Below are positions 44,237 through 52,782 of a stretch of DNA of 64,000 nt, piece by piece. Source of the stretch: Rhodopirellula europaea 6C. GTDB taxonomy: Bacteria > Planctomycetota > Planctomycetia > Pirellulales > Pirellulaceae. Where the stretch lies: positions 1-64,000 of the forward strand of contig NZ_ANMO01000211.1 in the NCBI RefSeq assembly GCF_000338295.1, read 5' to 3'. Under the pieces are notes generated by a model. The model was given only the letters and a program-made list of their open reading frames with translations, searched no databases and was not told the origin of the DNA. The translations under genes were made by a program, and so were the position numbers. Within the stretch, counting starts at the first letter, position 1. Each line of letters starts with the position of its first letter.

Positions 44237-45736
44237 TTATTGCGAATGATTTGCAGTAAAAGTAGGCGGGCGGCGAGTGTGGAAATCGCTGGCCATTTGG
44301 AACACGTTGCCGGCCCGCAAAAGACGCGATTCTTCCATCACCGGGGCCTGCAATTGCACTCCGACAGGCAAACCATCCGCGTCGAATCCACCAGGCAGCG
44401 AAATCGCGGGCACACCCGCCAAGTTGGCTCCGACGGTGAACAAATCGCACAAATACATCGCGATCGGATCGTCGTTTTTCTCGTTCAACGCAAACGCGGG
44501 CGATGGCGTCACCGGGCCGAGCATCAAGTCGACTTGTTGGAAAGCTGCGTCGTAATCGTTTCGGATCAGACGACGAACCTTGAGAGCTTGGTTGTAGTAC
44601 GCGTCGTAATAGCCTTCGCTCAAAGCGTACGTGCCGACCATGATTCGGCGTTTGACTTCGCTGCCAAAACCACCAGCGCGACTGAGCGAATACATCGCTT
44701 CGAGCGGCCCCGAGTCGGCAGCGGCGATTTCGGCGTCGGCAACGCGATACCCGTAGTGGGCTCCATCGAATCGCGACAAATTGCTGCTCGCTTCGCAAGG
44801 TGCGATGACGTAGTACGTCGGTACCCAGTACTTGCTGTGCGGCAATTCGACTTCGACAATTTCGGCACCTTGTTCGCGAAACACCGACTCGGCGGTAGCC
44901 AATGCGTCGCGAATGGCGGGCGAAACTCCGTCTTGGTCCAGGCCTTCTCGCAGGACTCCGATTCGCATTCCGCGAACGTCTTCCGCCGCCATCGCGGGCG
45001 TGTAATCGGGAACTTCCGCGTTGACCGAGGTGCTGTCACGAGGATCGTAACCCGCCATCGCTTGCAGTCCGATCGCGACGTCATCGACCGACCAACCCAT
45101 CGGGCCGGCTTGATCGAGGCTGCTGGCAAACGCGACCAAACCATACCGGCTGACTCGACCGTAGGTGGGTTTCAAACCCGTGATGCCGCAGAACGCTGCC
45201 GGTTGCCGGATCGATCCTCCGGTGTCGGTGCCCAAGCTGAGTGGGACGGTGCCGGCCGCGACCGCCGCGGCAGCTCCACCGCTGCTTCCGCCGGGAGTTT
45301 TGGTGGTGTTCCAAGGGTTGCCGGTCACACCCATCGCGCTGGTTTCGGTGCTGGCACCCATCGCGAATTCGTCCATGTTGGTTTTGCCAACGACAATCGC
45401 ACCCGCGTTTTTCAATCGAGCGACCACGGTCGCATCGTATGGCGGGATGAATCCTTCCAGCATCTTCGAAGAGCAGGTGGTCGGCATGTCCGAGGTGCAA
45501 AGGACATCTTTGATCGCGACGGGCAGGCCTGCCAACGGTCCCAGAGTTTTGCCCGCTTTTCGGTCGGCGTCCACGGCTTCCGCGGCTTGCATCGCGGTTT
45601 CTTCGGCAACGTGCGTGAACGCATTGATCGTCGGCTGAGAAGCTCGGATGGCTGCGAGAGATTGTCCGATGACCTCGACTGCGGTGACTTCGCCGGAATC
45701 GAGCTGTTTCAGAATTTCCGAGGCCGAATGCAACAT
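44237..45736 (-). CDS. gatA: Asp/Glu-tRNA amidotransferase subunit A
   Basis: 499 residues. GatA is the glutaminase/amidase subunit that converts Glu-tRNA(Gln) or Asp-tRNA(Asn) to the amidated form, working with GatB and GatC. The amidase signature is clear: GGSSGGAAAAVAAGTVPLSLGTDTGGSIRQPA (about 150-180), with the Ser-cisSer-Lys triad residues in place (Lys in PVAIKDVL near 73), followed by FCGITGLKPTYGRVSRYGLVAFASSLDQAGP. The start ATG at 45736 follows the family length. gatB and gatC are not in this window. Confidence 0.96.
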   Translation of the reverse strand: MLHSASEILKQLDSGEVTAVEVIGQSLAAIRASQPTINAFTHVAEETAMQAAEAVDADRKAGKTLGPLAGLPVAIKDVLCTSDMPTTCSSKMLEGFIPPYDATVVARLKNAGAIVVGKTNMDEFAMGASTETSAMGVTGNPWNTTKTPGGSSGGAAAAVAAGTVPLSLGTDTGGSIRQPAAFCGITGLKPTYGRVSRYGLVAFASSLDQAGPMGWSVDDVAIGLQAMAGYDPRDSTSVNAEVPDYTPAMAAEDVRGMRIGVLREGLDQDGVSPAIRDALATAESVFREQGAEIVEVELPHSKYWVPTYYVIAPCEASSNLSRFDGAHYGYRVADAEIAAADSGPLEAMYSLSRAGGFGSEVKRRIMVGTYALSEGYYDAYYNQALKVRRLIRNDYDAAFQQVDLMLGPVTPSPAFALNEKNDDPIAMYLCDLFTVGANLAGVPAISLPGGFDADGLPVGVQLQAPVMEESRLLRAGNVFQMASDFHTRRPPTFTANHSQ

Positions 45737-45850
45737 GAACGAACCGTCTTGGTCGCGTGGAAAGGAGCGTGAATGGTTTGCGAGGCGGCAGTATCGGCGA
45801 TCCGACGCCGGATTGGAATGCGGCTGGATTCACACTTCGCAAGTGGCTCG

Positions 45851-47182
45851 TCAGACGTGCATCGGCCAAGAAAGCTCGGCGACGCAGCCTATCAATGCCG
45901 GATGCAATTGGATCGACCCGCCGTGAAGTTCCGCAATCCGGTGAACGCGACAAAGCGATAAGCCGAGTCCGCGGCCGGCTTCTCGTCCGCTGAAATACGG
46001 ATCAAACGCACGAGCGGCATCGTCCGGCGTCAGCCCCTGACCACTGTCCGAAATTCGAAGCAGACAGCGTTTGGCGTCGGAATCGGCTTCGACGGAAATG
46101 ACGATTTGGCCTTCGACGCCAATCGACTCGATCGCGTTGAGAACCAAAGCCCGGATGGCCTCGCCAAACATATTCGGGTCCCCATCGCACTTCAGCGAGG
46201 ATGGCACATCGACATCGATAGAAATCGCATCGCGTTGAAGCGACGGTCGCATCGGAGTGATGACTTCGTCGACAACATGCTTCGCAGAGAATCCCGATTC
46301 AAACTGCGGCTCAGGTGGATGAGCGTAGAACATGAGGTCCGCGATCATCGCGTGAGCCCGGTAGGACTGGTCGACGATTCGTTGCAACGAGTCCGCTTGT
46401 TGGGTTCCCGATGCCGACGCGATCAATCCCTGAGCTCGCGTCGCGATGTTTGCCAGTGGATTGTTTATCTCGTGAGACAATCCGTACGCGAGTTGCTTTG
46501 CCAGGTCGCGTCTTACGGATTCGAGCGAATCTGAAAACTCACCCTGCAAGCGTTCGCGTTCCGCAGCCATGGCGGTCACTTTGCCGAACGCCACATGGGC
46601 ATCTTGATTGGACGCGTGTTTGATCGGTTCCGAAGATGATTTGGATTGGTCCGAGTCGATCAAGCGGATCGAATGCAATGATTGGCAAATACTGGATCGC
46701 CGTGACAAGCCCGCTGCTTTCCACCAAAGATCGGATTCGAGCAGCCAACGCGAAAACGGCAGCGTCTGGAAATGCTGATCCAGTCGCATGAATCGTTGCA
46801 GCAAGCTTTCGCCGGTTTGGATGTCAGGGCATGACAGGAAAGCGGAGCCATCCCATATCTCTGCACCATGACGCACCCACCAATCCGCCAATTGTTTGGT
46901 GGTCCACTGTCCCGCGATCGGACGCCAACCACGTTCGTGTTCTTGCACCACTTTTGCAGCAGTGAATAGACACAGAGCGGGATCGTGCCGAAGTGTATTT
47001 CGCAACTGACGCCGAAACGTGGCGCTGGTGTCGCGAGAAACCAACGCGTGCAGCAATGTTGCCGACGAACTGGAACGCATCGGTAACCAAATGCGTTCTT
47101 CGTGCGATGGATTCGCCGTCCCCTCGTCACGCTGGATGACGATGGGAGGCAGCCAACCGGCAAACAGATCAGCCGATGACAC
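45851..47182 (-). CDS. sensor histidine kinase
   Basis: 443 residues from GTG 47182, chosen because it overlaps the response regulator stop by 14 bases (classic coupling); the frame opens to 47263. No membrane segment is seen, so it is probably cytoplasmic. The unusual N-terminal 200 residues contain no recognised sensor. The phosphoacceptor H-box YGLSHEINNPLANI is near residue 240. The catalytic domain has the N-box ALVLNAIESIG, DSGQGLTPDDAARAFDP, and GRGLGLSLCRVHRI. It pairs with the adjacent HTH-REC response regulator. Confidence 0.88.
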   Translation of the reverse strand: MSSADLFAGWLPPIVIQRDEGTANPSHEERIWLPMRSSSSATLLHALVSRDTSATFRRQLRNTLRHDPALCLFTAAKVVQEHERGWRPIAGQWTTKQLADWWVRHGAEIWDGSAFLSCPDIQTGESLLQRFMRLDQHFQTLPFSRWLLESDLWWKAAGLSRRSSICQSLHSIRLIDSDQSKSSSEPIKHASNQDAHVAFGKVTAMAAERERLQGEFSDSLESVRRDLAKQLAYGLSHEINNPLANIATRAQGLIASASGTQQADSLQRIVDQSYRAHAMIADLMFYAHPPEPQFESGFSAKHVVDEVITPMRPSLQRDAISIDVDVPSSLKCDGDPNMFGEAIRALVLNAIESIGVEGQIVISVEADSDAKRCLLRISDSGQGLTPDDAARAFDPYFSGREAGRGLGLSLCRVHRIAELHGGSIQLHPALIGCVAELSWPMHV

Positions 47183-47756
47183 CGCGATCCATTTCGAGCA
47201 AAGTGCAAGCGCGGCCGACCAAGTCGTCAATCGAGAACGGCTTCTGCATGAAGTCGTTGGCACCGGCGGCTTTCAAACCGTCGACCTTGCTGTGCTCGAC
47301 CATCCCCGAGATGCACAGAATCTTCACGGTGTCCATCGATGGATCACTGCGGACTCTTTGGCAAACTTCCTTCCCATTGATATCGGGAAGCATAACGTCG
47401 AGGATCACGAGGTCAGGCCGAAATTCCTTCACACCCATCCCGGCGTCAAAGCCGTTGTTGGCGGTGCGGATGTCGAACCGAGCATCGCGTTGAAATCCGT
47501 CCTGCATCAAGTCGACCAAGTCTTGGTCGTCATCGACGATCAGCAGTTTCTTTTTACCGCTTTCCAAGGCATCGGTTGGGATCCCGTTGTCCTTCATGAA
47601 CAGAAACAACTGCTCACGGGGGATCCGTCGGAACTTGCTTCCTGGGACACGGAAACCCTTCAGCGAACCGTTGTCGAAACAACGGATGATCGTCTGTTGA
47701 CTGACTTTGCAGATCTTGGCTGCTTCGCCAGTCGTGAATACCGTTTTTGTGGTCAT
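47169..47756 (-). CDS. response regulator with N-terminal MerR/excisionase-like HTH and C-terminal receiver
   Basis: 195 residues from ATG 47756 behind a GGGAGGA ribosome binding site. The first 55 residues are a MerR/excisionase-type HTH (FTTGEAAKICKVSQQTIIRCFDNGSLKGFRVPGSKFRRI). A receiver domain follows, with the acidic pocket VDDDQD, phospho-Asp in LVILDVMLP (about residue 122), and the LCISG / MQKPF residues. This HTH-first arrangement is the reverse of the usual REC-HTH order, and such proteins occur in Planctomycetes and related groups. It overlaps the histidine kinase downstream, so the pair is a two-component system. Confidence 0.9.
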   Translation of the reverse strand: MTTKTVFTTGEAAKICKVSQQTIIRCFDNGSLKGFRVPGSKFRRIPREQLFLFMKDNGIPTDALESGKKKLLIVDDDQDLVDLMQDGFQRDARFDIRTANNGFDAGMGVKEFRPDLVILDVMLPDINGKEVCQRVRSDPSMDTVKILCISGMVEHSKVDGLKAAGANDFMQKPFSIDDLVGRACTLLEMDRGVIG

Positions 47757-48160
47757 GGCGGGAACCGTCCTCCCTGTGGGGTAGCCCAATACCGAAATGA
47801 GGAAAGCGCGAAGCCGGTGAGTGGTCAGAGAAAACTCTCACCGAAGCACCCAGCTTCACTCCGTCACTCCAATTAGCAAAACCGCGGGGATGATGCACTA
47901 GCACTTCAACCCACTAGAGTCACAAACGCACTTAAAATCCGCCGAACTCGCAAGGGTCACAAGCGACCGCACTTCCCTGGCTTGCCACTACGGCAAATCA
48001 TACAGTTCAGGCAAGATGGGTCAAGGTTGATTGGGCGGCTCACCGGCGCAGTGGCTGGTGATTGTCAGAGAACGCGAATTTGCCTGCGTTTTACGAGGCG
48101 TTTGCGTCCCTTTTCCCGGCGGAAGGACGTTCAGCGCCGTCAAAGCGAGACCAAGCGATC
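47757..48160. other. intergenic upstream of the response regulator
   Basis: Leader and promoter region of the two-component operon. No gene or clear regulatory box is recognised; it is AC/GC-rich without long open frames. Confidence 0.4.
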
Positions 48161-48206
48161 GTACGATGGTCTTCCAAGACCGTCGTAAGTGACCCGACGG
48201 TCTTGG
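48161..48206. repeat. REP-like palindromes beside MITE copy A3
   Basis: One complete unit at 48161-48187 (GTACGATGGTCTT / AAGACCGTCGTA) and a half unit CGACGGTCTTGG at 48195-48206, which ends exactly where the family-A element begins. The element may have inserted into a REP unit, though the other half of the unit is not present on the far side. Confidence 0.6.
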
Positions 48207-48472
48207 GAGGTCGTGCAGTTTTTAATTGCTGTGCCAGTGACGCCTTAAGAACCCCGCCCGAGCAGCGGGAGGGGTCGGAATGCGAGCGTTCAGCGAGAAT
48301 TCCGGGGAGGGTAGCGGGCGCCCTTTCCAATGCTCGGCCCTCACCCTCGCGTACGCCTGAACGGCGTCACTCGACCTAGTATATCGCTGTTGCTCTCCCC
48401 AAACTTCGTTTCGGGAGAGGTACGCCGTGTGTAAGTCAGCCGAAAAGCGGCATCAGAAAACTGCACGACCTC
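48207..48472 (-). repeat. MITE-like element, family A, complete copy A3
   Basis: 266 bp with perfect 16-bp terminal inverted repeats (GAGGTCGTGCAGTTTT at 48207-48222 and its complement at 48457-48472). The flanking bases CTTGG (left) and TTTGG (right) could be a 5-bp target duplication with one change. The interior matches copies A1 and A2. No coding capacity. Confidence 0.75.
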
Positions 48473-48508
48473 TTTGGGAGGGATTCGTTCGAGCTTGAAT
48501 AGTTTCTT

Positions 48509-48616
48509 CGACGGTCTTGTAGGACCGTCGTACGCGTTCCGAGAAAATCTTCGACGGTCTTGGAAGACCATCGTACGTGTGTTGAGAAGATACGCGACGG
48601 TCTTGGGTAGACCGTC
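48509..48616. repeat. REP-like palindrome cluster downstream of the dehydrogenase gene
   Basis: Units at 48509-48533, 48552-48576 and a degenerate one at 48595-48616. The arms CGACGGTCTT and AAGACCRTCG are separated by two bases and can form tight hairpins. They lie just after the stop of the dehydrogenase gene (48638). Confidence 0.65.
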
Positions 48617-48637
48617 TTGGGCTCGCATTTGCGGGTA

Positions 48638-49666
48638 TTAGGAAACGTGAATCACGGCTTTCACGACACCCGATTCGGGATCCGTCCAAGCCGGGAAGGA
48701 TTCGATCACTTCCTCGAATTTGGCGTGGTGCGTGATCCAAGGATCTGTGTCGATGACGCCGGACTCGATCAACTGAATGATGCGAGAGAAATCTCGAGTC
48801 AAAGCGTTGCGGCTGGCAAGGATCGTCAACTCGCGGCGATGCAAGAACGGTGCGTGCGGGAACTGCAAGTCTTGCTGAGTGATCCCGACGTACACGACTC
48901 GTCCACCGAACGCGGCCATCTCCATTGCGCGACGCATGGAATGATGGTTGCCGGTTGCATCGACCACCACATCCGCACGACGGCCATCGGTCATCGCTTC
49001 CAGCTTTTCGATGTCCGCTTCGGATCCATCAAACTGGATGGTGTCGGTCACGCCCATTTTGTTCGTGACAAAGTCCAACCGCGTTTGACTGAGGTCGGCG
49101 ACAATCACCCTGGCTCCTGCAACACGAGCGAACTCGATCGCGGACAATCCAATCGGTCCCGAACCAATCACCAACACGGTGTCTTTGTCGGTCACGTTTG
49201 CACGATCGATCGCGTGACAGCCAATGGCCAACGTTTCAACGAGCGCAGATTGCTCGTACGAAAGGTTGTTGGCTGGATGCAGTTTGCGGGCCGGCAGAAT
49301 CATCTTTTCCGTCAGTCCGCCGTCGCACATCACACCGAGTGTTTGGTGTGATTCGCAACAGTTGGTCAAACCACGCTCGCACGAGTAACACTTTTGGCAA
49401 TTGATGTAAGGTTCGACGCTGCAGCGATCGCCGACCTTCACGTTCTCGACGCCTTCGCCAACCGCGACAACTTCCACGCCCAACTCATGACCCGGAATTC
49501 GCGGGTACGAAAAGAAGGGGAACTTACCGAGGTAGCCACCCAGGTCCGTGCCGCAAACACCAACACGGTGAATCCGCACCAACGCTTCGCCAGCAGCTGG
49601 CGGCGATGGTTCGTCGATGTCGATTTGCTCCCACTGTTTCGGAGCACTCAGTTGCAACGCTTTCAT
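48638..49666 (-). CDS. zinc-dependent alcohol dehydrogenase, L-galactonate dehydrogenase-like
   Basis: 342 residues of the medium-chain zinc dehydrogenase family. Zinc and cofactor features: catalytic-zinc ligands GVCGTD and GHE near residue 60, the structural-zinc cysteine cluster CQKCYSCERGLTNCCE near 90, and the Rossmann motif VLVIGSGPIGLSAIEFA near 165. The arrangement recalls LgoD/YjjN-type 5-dehydrogenases for L-galactonate or L-gulonate (VVVDATGNHHSMRRAMEMAAFGGRVVYVG near 230). The tagaturonate epimerase gene lies upstream, two bases away, which supports a route from an L-aldonate to tagaturonate/fructuronate. Substrate is inferred, not proven. Confidence 0.75.
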   Translation of the reverse strand: MKALQLSAPKQWEQIDIDEPSPPAAGEALVRIHRVGVCGTDLGGYLGKFPFFSYPRIPGHELGVEVVAVGEGVENVKVGDRCSVEPYINCQKCYSCERGLTNCCESHQTLGVMCDGGLTEKMILPARKLHPANNLSYEQSALVETLAIGCHAIDRANVTDKDTVLVIGSGPIGLSAIEFARVAGARVIVADLSQTRLDFVTNKMGVTDTIQFDGSEADIEKLEAMTDGRRADVVVDATGNHHSMRRAMEMAAFGGRVVYVGITQQDLQFPHAPFLHRRELTILASRNALTRDFSRIIQLIESGVIDTDPWITHHAKFEEVIESFPAWTDPESGVVKAVIHVS

Positions 49667-49668
49667 GT

Positions 49669-51024
49669 TCAGGCTCCCGTTCCGATGGCTTTGCCATCTT
49701 CGTCGATGAACAATGCCAACAGGTGGCGATCGTAGATGTTCTCGGTGACTTGTTGGCCAACGATTTCTTCGTTGGACTTCAGCAGATCCGTGTAACGAGC
49801 GCCCGCTTTCGCAGCGACCTTAAATGACACGTGCAACAACTGACGAACGTTGGCGTTGAAGTTCGGATTCGAAGGGATGTGGCGAATCAGTTCCGCAAAG
49901 GCGGGGCCATCCAGCTTTTCAACAGCGGCCGAATCAGGCAACTGCGAACGGTCGATGTCGATGACACTGGCGTAAGGAGCACACAGTTCGTCGACGTGTT
50001 CCAATGCGTAGACATAGATTTCTTTGGCCAGGGCCAATCCATCGCCACCGGCTTCTGCCAGCCCGATGATCTCTTCCAACCAAGTCGTGCCAGCGGTTTT
50101 CAAGTGAACGCCCGCGCCGGTTCGCTTCAGACAATCGCGAATGATTGGGTACAAGCTGAACTTGTCACTGCCGCTGTGAACGCTGAGTTTCAGAACTTCG
50201 GGCAAGCCGTACGCTTTGACGGCGTGAGCCAGAACCGCAACATCATCGTTGAATTCGCGTTCGAATTGAGCCAAGTCACCAACGTAGTCGACGCCTTTGT
50301 TGAATCGACCGGTGAACTTCGGCGCGATCGTTTGCACGCGAATGTTCTCGTCGGCCAACATTGCCAAGATGATCAGCAACTCGGGCGGCGTTTGCGGTTC
50401 GTCGGTTTCGTCCATCGAAACTTCGGCGATGTAGTTGCCTTCGCCTTTGACGGACGCGATGTGACGATCGATCTCGCCCGCTTCCTTGGTTGCCAGCATG
50501 TACTGACCAGCGACGCGACGAACGTCTTCTTCGGTGATGGTCAGCGGAGCGGAGAGGCCTTCCAGTTCCAACGTGCCGATCAGTTCGCTGTGCTTGGCAA
50601 CGAAGGCATCGATGTCAGCTTGGTCGGCTGGTTTGCCGATCGAGTCAGCAACGTCGAGAGTGAAGAAGTCCGAGCAAGGCAGGAACGGTTCGACGGTTTG
50701 CAAACCGATGTGATCCGCGTCGACGTGCCAAGGGCGATCGAAGCCAAGCTTTTCGACGGCGGCCGCTGCGGCGTCGTGCACGCTCTGTGGTTGCGAACCG
50801 ACAAAGGTGTGTTCGCGATTGGATTTATTCCAAACCGGAGCGACGTGGATGCCCTTTTCGGCCAAACGAGTGAAGGATCGCAGTTGAGCGGCCGCTTGGT
50901 GGGCGAAACGGTCACCGACGCCGAAGGAGTATTTCTCAATCGTTAGCAAGGGAAGGCTCTTGAGCAGAGGGGGATGAATCTGATTGGGGCCAACAATATG
51001 ACGCATCCAGTCGATTTCGACCAC
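49669..51024 (-). CDS. uxaE: tagaturonate epimerase UxaE-like
   Basis: 451 residues from GTG 51024; ATG 51006 is an alternative, and no ribosome binding site is decisive. It resembles the UxaE family, which interconverts D-tagaturonate and D-fructuronate. Conserved-looking segments: FGVGDRFAHQAAAQLR near the N-terminus, RPWHVDADHIGLQTV near 98, KFTGRFNKGVDYVGDL near 238, LKLSVHSGSDKFSLYP near 280, and HLKTAGTTWLEE near 310. It is co-transcribed with the downstream dehydrogenase. The family assignment is from memory of the sequence pattern. Confidence 0.7.
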   Translation of the reverse strand: MVEIDWMRHIVGPNQIHPPLLKSLPLLTIEKYSFGVGDRFAHQAAAQLRSFTRLAEKGIHVAPVWNKSNREHTFVGSQPQSVHDAAAAAVEKLGFDRPWHVDADHIGLQTVEPFLPCSDFFTLDVADSIGKPADQADIDAFVAKHSELIGTLELEGLSAPLTITEEDVRRVAGQYMLATKEAGEIDRHIASVKGEGNYIAEVSMDETDEPQTPPELLIILAMLADENIRVQTIAPKFTGRFNKGVDYVGDLAQFEREFNDDVAVLAHAVKAYGLPEVLKLSVHSGSDKFSLYPIIRDCLKRTGAGVHLKTAGTTWLEEIIGLAEAGGDGLALAKEIYVYALEHVDELCAPYASVIDIDRSQLPDSAAVEKLDGPAFAELIRHIPSNPNFNANVRQLLHVSFKVAAKAGARYTDLLKSNEEIVGQQVTENIYDRHLLALFIDEDGKAIGTGA

Positions 51025-51182
51025 GGGGTCGTTTCAACCCTCCGGAACCGTAAGTCTTAATTGTATGTAGACTTCGGGGTGCGGGTGGGCCGCTTCGCGA
51101 AACGACGGGGGATCCTTTGTCAGAACGCGTATCCGAGCGTCACCTGCGGTCTGGTCATTGTCGCAATGGACCTGTCGTTGAT

Positions 51183-51256
51183 ATCAGGCACAGAGATCAG
51201 GCACAGAGATCAGGCACGGGGATCAGGCACGGGGATCAGGCACGGGGATCAGGCAC
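51183..51256. repeat. 13-bp tandem repeat
   Basis: Nearly six copies of the 13-base unit ATCAGGCACGGGG / ATCAGGCACAGAG (unit starts at 51183, 51196, 51209, 51222, 51235, 51248). The third to fifth units differ from the first two by two changes. It lies 20-90 bases past the stop of the lipoprotein gene and just before its terminator. It can expand or contract by slippage. Confidence 0.9.
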
Positions 51257-51289
51257 AAAAAAACGGAAAGCACCAGCGTGCTTCCGTTT
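51257..51289 (-). terminator. intrinsic terminator of the lipoprotein gene
   Basis: On the minus strand a stem AAACGGAAGCAC / GTGCTTTCCGTTT with a 4-base loop (one bulge) is followed by seven T residues (51263-51257). It lies 33 bases beyond the lipoprotein stop at 51322. Confidence 0.85.
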
Positions 51290-51321
51290 CATGAACGTTC
51301 TTTCGATACCGATCGGAGTGA

Positions 51322-51498
51322 TCAATACTGTTCGCCGTTGACCTCGGCAGTTGGATCAGCCGTCGAGTTCTCGGCAGCGACATCTTCAGGAGACATCTCT
51401 TCGTGACCGGTGACCACGGTGGGTTCATCTGAACCGCAACCGGTGATGGTTAGACAGCAAGCCACCATGCCGAGCATGGCAAATCGAATCAAATTCAT
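51322..51498 (-). CDS. small lipoprotein downstream of the DUF1559 gene
   Basis: 58 residues from ATG 51498 (the frame opens further, to 51564). It is a lipoprotein: signal MNLIRFAMLGMVACCLTITGC with a clear lipobox ITGC, then an acidic Glu/Thr/Asp-rich tail (EEMSPEDVAAENSTADPTAE). Such small lipoproteins commonly follow DUF1559 genes in Planctomycetes. It is on the same strand, 102 bases after the DUF1559 stop, with its own terminator at 51257-51289. Function is unknown. Confidence 0.75.
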   Translation of the reverse strand: MNLIRFAMLGMVACCLTITGCGSDEPTVVTGHEEMSPEDVAAENSTADPTAEVNGEQY

Positions 51499-51600
51499 TT
51501 CTTTGTTCTTCAAAAGGTGTGAAACGGAGTCAGTGAAAGGTGAAGTTCGTTGGATGGAGTTCATTCGATCGAATTCCAGACCAGCGATTCAGGAGAGCGA

Positions 51601-52782
51601 TTAAAACTCGCCGATGGTTTCCTTCGCGGCGCGGCTTCCGAGAGCTCCAAACAGTCCATAGGGACTCTCTGATCCAGCCGGGTGAACAGTGTTGCCGGTG
51701 AAGACAGAGCTGCTGTCCGCATTTCCAGCGTCGATCGAATCGGTGATAAAGCGAACCGCTCCATCACCCATCAAGACGTGAGCACCACCTTGGTGACGAC
51801 TGCTCGGCGACGCTTGGCCGGTCGAGTCGAATCCGCCGCCGAAGCACAACGGCGTGTTGGGGCCACGCATGGTATTGATGCAGGTGAACGGCACATCGCT
51901 GCTCGCCCATCGAGCGCCACGCGATCGCGTTCCATTGTTCTCGGTGCTAATGCCAGGAATCCAAAATTGTGGGCGTTCTGGATCCAGGTCACCGTCGCAA
52001 GCATTCGCGGACCCACGTACTCCGGTGGGAAACCAGCCATTGCTGACGTTGATCAATGTTCGGGCGTCACGGTCACCCAGGTCAGACAACAGTTCGCCTG
52101 CGGCGATCGTGTTCGAAAGGCCATCCAGAATATCTCGGAACTTGTTGTTGGAACGCTGGACGAAAAAGCCGCGGCAGCTTCCCGAGACTTCTTGGATGTG
52201 TCCTTGGTTCCATGAGCCACCAGTCAAACGCCAGATGCCCCATTCCGTCCATTTGATCGCGTCGCCAATGTTGACGCCGTAGTTCGTGCGACCGAGAGCC
52301 GGCAGTCCCTGACCTGGATCGCTCGGGCATCGGTAGGAAGGAATGTTGGTGACCCAAGGATCGTATTGAGCCACCCAAGGACCTGGGCCCATCGCCTGCC
52401 AAATTTGGTTTGGATTGGCGGGATCTGGCATGTGCGGATTGCTGATCTGCTCCCACAACCCTTGTTGTTCGATGAACGGCAGCAAGCCAACGAGAACGCT
52501 GAGTTTGCGCTGATTGTGACCGGGAAAGGTTTCGCTGTTGGCGTTGGTCGTCGGGAGAAACGTGCCGGTGCCCTGGATTGGCAACTGGTTGTAAGCGGAA
52601 TGATAGTTGTGCATCGCCAAGCCGATCTGCTTGAAATTGTTGCTGCACGACATGCGGCGAGCTGCCTCGCGAGCCGCCTGAACAGCTGGCAGAAGCAATC
52701 CAACCAAGACACCGATAATTGCGATCACGACCAACAACTCAACCAGCGTGAATGCACGCCGACTGATAGAAACGCGTTTCAT
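51601..52782 (-). CDS. DUF1559 protein with type IV pilin-like N-terminus
   Basis: 393 residues from ATG 52782; an AGGG site and the pseudopilin start (RRAFTLVELLVVIAIIGVLVGLLLPAVQAAREAARRMSC) support this start over the upstream frame. The N-terminus carries the prepilin peptidase cleavage pattern and hydrophobic helix; a signature SCSNNFKQIGLAMHNYHSAYNQLP follows. The C-terminal half holds the DUF1559 region (about 45-340), with the common terminal motif SRHQGGAHVLMGDGAVRFITDSID. It is probably an exported, membrane-anchored or surface pseudopilin-like protein, very numerous in Planctomycetes. A small lipoprotein follows downstream. Confidence 0.93.
   Translation of the reverse strand: MKRVSISRRAFTLVELLVVIAIIGVLVGLLLPAVQAAREAARRMSCSNNFKQIGLAMHNYHSAYNQLPIQGTGTFLPTTNANSETFPGHNQRKLSVLVGLLPFIEQQGLWEQISNPHMPDPANPNQIWQAMGPGPWVAQYDPWVTNIPSYRCPSDPGQGLPALGRTNYGVNIGDAIKWTEWGIWRLTGGSWNQGHIQEVSGSCRGFFVQRSNNKFRDILDGLSNTIAAGELLSDLGDRDARTLINVSNGWFPTGVRGSANACDGDLDPERPQFWIPGISTENNGTRSRGARWASSDVPFTCINTMRGPNTPLCFGGGFDSTGQASPSSRHQGGAHVLMGDGAVRFITDSIDAGNADSSSVFTGNTVHPAGSESPYGLFGALGSRAAKETIGEF

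Noticed and set aside
44240-45772. Long plus-strand open frame opposite gatA
   Set aside because: Antisense shadow of gatA; its translation has no hydrophobic or domain pattern and gatA is unambiguous.
23308-48472. CRISPR array from the repeated family-A and REP units
   Set aside because: Units are not regularly spaced with unique spacers and no cas genes are present; they behave as dispersed palindromic repeats.
49831-50946. Long plus-strand open frame opposite the tagaturonate epimerase gene
   Set aside because: Codon-bias shadow; the minus-strand product matches an enzyme family and the antisense product does not.
51061-51294. Open frame across the 13-bp tandem repeat
   Set aside because: The product is mostly repeat translation with no start site or conserved feature.
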